Notes under the pieces: generated by a model
Database searches by the model: none
Told to the model about the DNA's origin: nothing
The model's input: the letters and a program-made list of their open reading frames with translations, nothing else
Origin: Caulobacter sp. NIBR1757
GTDB lineage: Bacteria > Pseudomonadota > Alphaproteobacteria > Caulobacterales > Caulobacteraceae
DNA: 64,000 nucleotides
Assembly (NCBI RefSeq): GCF_027912495.1
Contig: NZ_CP115463.1
Location: 868,001-932,000, forward strand
Reading direction: 5' to 3'
Shown here: positions 60,402 through 64,000 of the stretch, in pieces
Position numbering within the stretch: position 1 is the stretch's first letter
Layout of the letters: every line of letters begins with the position of its first letter
Position numbers and translations under genes: made by a program

Positions 60402-60430
60402 AAAAACCCCCGGTCCTTGCGGGCCGGGGG
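60402..60430 (-). terminator. Terminator of ftsH
   Basis: CCCCCGGTCC and GGGCCGGGGG form a 10-base stem (one wobble pair) with a TTGC loop. On the minus strand it is followed by TTTTT at 60402-60406. It is 7 bases after the ftsH stop and also follows the metallopeptidase gene on the other side. Confidence 0.88.
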
Positions 60431-60436
60431 CTGATC

Positions 60437-62356
<1,920 letters not shown>

Positions 62357-62393
62357 GCTGTCTACTCAGGTCCGCAAAAAGGGTTGTGACACA

Positions 62394-63818
62394 TCAATGT
62401 AGGACGCCGCCTCCGGGTTCGCCACAAGGCGCGACCGGATGCGCATCCGCTTCCTTTGTGATCAGGCCCAGCGCCGCTTCGAAACGGAGCCGGACCAGCG
62501 ACCGGATACGGACAGACGGGCTAGCTGCAAGGATCGGGCAAGTCCAGACCCCGGCGCCGTCGCTGACCAGCGGAAGCGCGCCTCTGACGGCCGGCGGCAG
62601 GGCTTTCAGCGCGGACTGCTGGGATTTTGGCAGTCTGGCGGTGTGGCCCCAAAGCGGTTGCACGGTAAGGCCTGGCGCCTCGGCGGTCAGTTCGAAACGG
62701 CCGTCGAATACGGCCGGTTCGTTTTGGGACAGCCGCAGGGGCGGCGAGGGCGCGCGCGACAATTCGCCGGTCTCGCGGCAGACGGTGATCGTGTCGCCGG
62801 TCGCCTCGATGCGGGCGCCGGCCAGGGTGGCGATGGTGTCCTCGCGCGCGATGCGGGCCAGGAGGCTGTCCAGCTGTTCGGTGCGCGGCGGGGTCGATGT
62901 GCCGGCGGCGCAGAGGCAGGCAGCCGCGATTTCGCGAGCGGACGCATCCCGATGCAATGTGATTATCCCAGCGTGGTCAGCCGCCGTGAGAGGTCCCTTC
63001 TCCCCTCGCGGGAGAAGGTGGCCCGAAGGGCCGGATGAGGGGGCTCCCAGGTCCTTCAACCGCGATGAGACGGTCGTGAGGGGCTGCGTCGAGCGCCGGT
63101 GAACCCCCTCATCCGTCGGCTTCGCCGACACCTTCTCCCGCGAGGGGAGAAGGGAGCCCAGAGGCGAACTCCCAAGCTGGCCGGCTCTGGCCCGCGCCCT
63201 GGCGTAGCGCAGGTCGAGGTTGGCCGGGTCGTCGATCCAGGCCTTGCCGCGACGCGCCAGCCAGTCCTGCAGGTCGCCGCGCTTCAACCCCAGCATCGGC
63301 CGCAGCACGAAGACCCCGCGCCCGTCCGGCCAGGCGGGGGAGGGACCCCATTCTCGGGCGTCCGGGACGGTCGAGCCCGCGGCCCGCATGGCGGCGCTTT
63401 CGCCAAGGTCGCTGGCGGTGTGACCCATCAAGAGGACGGTGGCGCCCGCGTCCCGCGCGGCCTTGGCCAGCAGGGCGTGGCGGGCGGCGCGGGCGGCTGC
63501 GGGCAGGCCGGTCGCGGGCTTGTCGCCGTCCCAGGTGAGCGTCCGGTGGGCGCGGCCGCGTTCGGCGGCCATCTCGGCGCATCGCTCGGCCCAGGCGGCG
63601 CTGACCGCCTGCAGGCCGTGATCGACGGTCAGGGCGATGACCGGGCGGCCGTTCTGGCGGGCCCAACCGCTGACCAGATGCAGCAGGGCCAGGGAGTCCG
63701 AGCCGCCGGAAAGGGCGACGGCCAGGGGCGCGTCCGAATGGGTCTCCAGCCGTTCGTCGAGGACGGCCGCGACCCGGGTCGCGACGGGGTCGGCAACCTG
63801 GACGGTCAGCCCGCGCAC
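62394..63818 (-). CDS. tilS: tRNA(Ile)-lysidine synthetase with internal repeat-coded segment
   Basis: A 474-residue TilS that converts C34 of tRNA(Ile)2 to lysidine. The ATP loop is VALSGGSDSLALLHLV, followed by VDHGLQAVSAAWAERCAEMA and HTASDLGESAAMRA. Between residues about 220 and 278 the frame is formed by a family-C mosaic repeat (62994-63156), which encodes SLLPSREKVSAKPTDEG and GHLLPRGEKGPL. Downstream sequence resumes as HRDASAREIAAACLCAAG. The expected helical part of TilS is shortened or replaced here. The GTG at 63816-63818 is the start and overlaps the upstream gene by 13 bases. Confidence 0.9.
   Translation of the reverse strand: MRGLTVQVADPVATRVAAVLDERLETHSDAPLAVALSGGSDSLALLHLVSGWARQNGRPVIALTVDHGLQAVSAAWAERCAEMAAERGRAHRTLTWDGDKPATGLPAAARAARHALLAKAARDAGATVLLMGHTASDLGESAAMRAAGSTVPDAREWGPSPAWPDGRGVFVLRPMLGLKRGDLQDWLARRGKAWIDDPANLDLRYARARARAGQLGSSPLGSLLPSREKVSAKPTDEGVHRRSTQPLTTVSSRLKDLGAPSSGPSGHLLPRGEKGPLTAADHAGIITLHRDASAREIAAACLCAAGTSTPPRTEQLDSLLARIAREDTIATLAGARIEATGDTITVCRETGELSRAPSPPLRLSQNEPAVFDGRFELTAEAPGLTVQPLWGHTARLPKSQQSALKALPPAVRGALPLVSDGAGVWTCPILAASPSVRIRSLVRLRFEAALGLITKEADAHPVAPCGEPGGGVLH
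62994..63156. repeat. Family-C paired hairpin repeat inside tilS
   Basis: The left arm (62994-63019) reads TCCCTTCTCCCCTCGCGGGAGAAGG in two halves that pair with each other. The right arm (63130-63156) is its inverted copy. Each is bordered by CCGGATGAGGG or CCCCCTCATCCG. This is the same element as at 26981-27169 but lies wholly within tilS with an open reading frame across it, so the repeat is translated. Confidence 0.88.
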
Positions 63819-64000
63819 TTGGCCTGCGCGCGGACCGCCTGGGCCCGGGTGGTCACGCCGGCGGCGGCGTTGGGGTAGCGGCGGGGCAGTTCGCCCAGCG
63901 CCTGGCAGGCGTCGGCGGGCAGCTTCTGGGCGACCAGGCTCTTGGCCAGTTCGACCACCGCATCTGGGGCCCAGCTGGTCTTGGGCCAGCCGCGGACGGC
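63806..64000 (-). CDS. YbgF/CpoB (tol-pal system) protein, C-terminal fragment
   Basis: The last 64 codons of a gene running in from the right edge. The reading RGWPKTSWAPDAVVELAKSL followed by PADACQALGELPRRYPNAAA and TTRAQAVRAQAKCAG is the C-terminal TPR region of YbgF/CpoB, which works with the Tol-Pal complex in envelope constriction. In Caulobacterales it commonly precedes tilS and ftsH. It overlaps the tilS start by 13 bases. Confidence 0.85.
   Translation of the reverse strand, partial: AVRGWPKTSWAPDAVVELAKSLVAQKLPADACQALGELPRRYPNAAAGVTTRAQAVRAQAKCAG

Overview
The window is high-GC bacterial chromosome with densely packed genes and no phage, insertion sequence, CRISPR array, tRNA or rRNA that I can see. 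The gene content points to an alphaproteobacterium of the order Caulobacterales (Caulobacter, Phenylobacterium or Brevundimonas). The evidence is an aa3 cytochrome oxidase operon leading into SURF1, thrC, an M16 peptidase and a PdeA-like GEDEF-EAL phosphodiesterase; a split F0 ATP synthase operon with separate b and b' subunits; a methylsuccinyl-CoA dehydrogenase of the ethylmalonyl-CoA pathway; an HWE-type histidine kinase; and several TonB-dependent receptors. The exact genus cannot be fixed from sequence reading alone.

Layout. 1-4000: start of a TonB receptor, tldD, and a PadR/DUF1700/DUF2807 envelope-type operon. 4300-16400: coxB-coxA-ctaB-coxF-like-ctaG-coxC-DUF983-surf1, then thrC, M16 peptidase, GNAT and pdeA. 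16600-27000: mostly metabolic and housekeeping genes (yqgE, peroxiredoxin, acyl-CoA dehydrogenase, a YceI/cytochrome b561/YceI operon, Sua5, FAD-linked oxidase, yaaA, 3-hydroxybutyrate dehydrogenase, Nudix, nitronate monooxygenase). 27300-29900: atpI-B-E-F'-F. 31278-36500: a glycine cleavage operon gcvT-gcvH-unknown-gcvPA-gcvPB behind a tandem glycine riboswitch. 36600-44600: M20 peptidase, Crp/Fnr regulator, TonB receptor, then an AtuA/DUF4387/CitMHS group that looks like an uptake and catabolic unit. 44605-45759: a RES-Xre toxin-antitoxin module under a 35-bp palindrome. 45776-52745: HWE kinase, DUF2188-like protein, HAD hydrolase, MaoC hydratase, ribF, etfBA, cobalamin adenosyltransferase and a HIG1-domain protein. 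53089-58604: a small helical protein, two TetR regulators, methylsuccinyl-CoA dehydrogenase, GST, a carrier-like small protein, alpha/beta hydrolase and VOC protein. 58696-64000: folP, a DUF4344 metallopeptidase, ftsH, tilS and the end of a YbgF/CpoB protein.

How the genes fit together. Respiration dominates (cox operon with its assembly factors, F0 ATP synthase, EtfAB, HIG1 protein, cytochrome b561), alongside acyl-CoA and C2 assimilation (two acyl-CoA dehydrogenases, Mcd, 3-hydroxybutyrate dehydrogenase, MaoC hydratase, cobalamin adenosyltransferase).

The most unusual feature is a set of intergenic mosaic repeats. Each is a pair of hairpin arms in inverted orientation, and there are at least six sequence families. 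One copy lies inside the reading frame of tilS, and another is bracketed by a duplicated gene end. Other items worth attention are a 21-base C homopolymer, large palindromes in divergent promoter regions, the RES-Xre operator, and the gene of unknown function embedded in the glycine cleavage operon.
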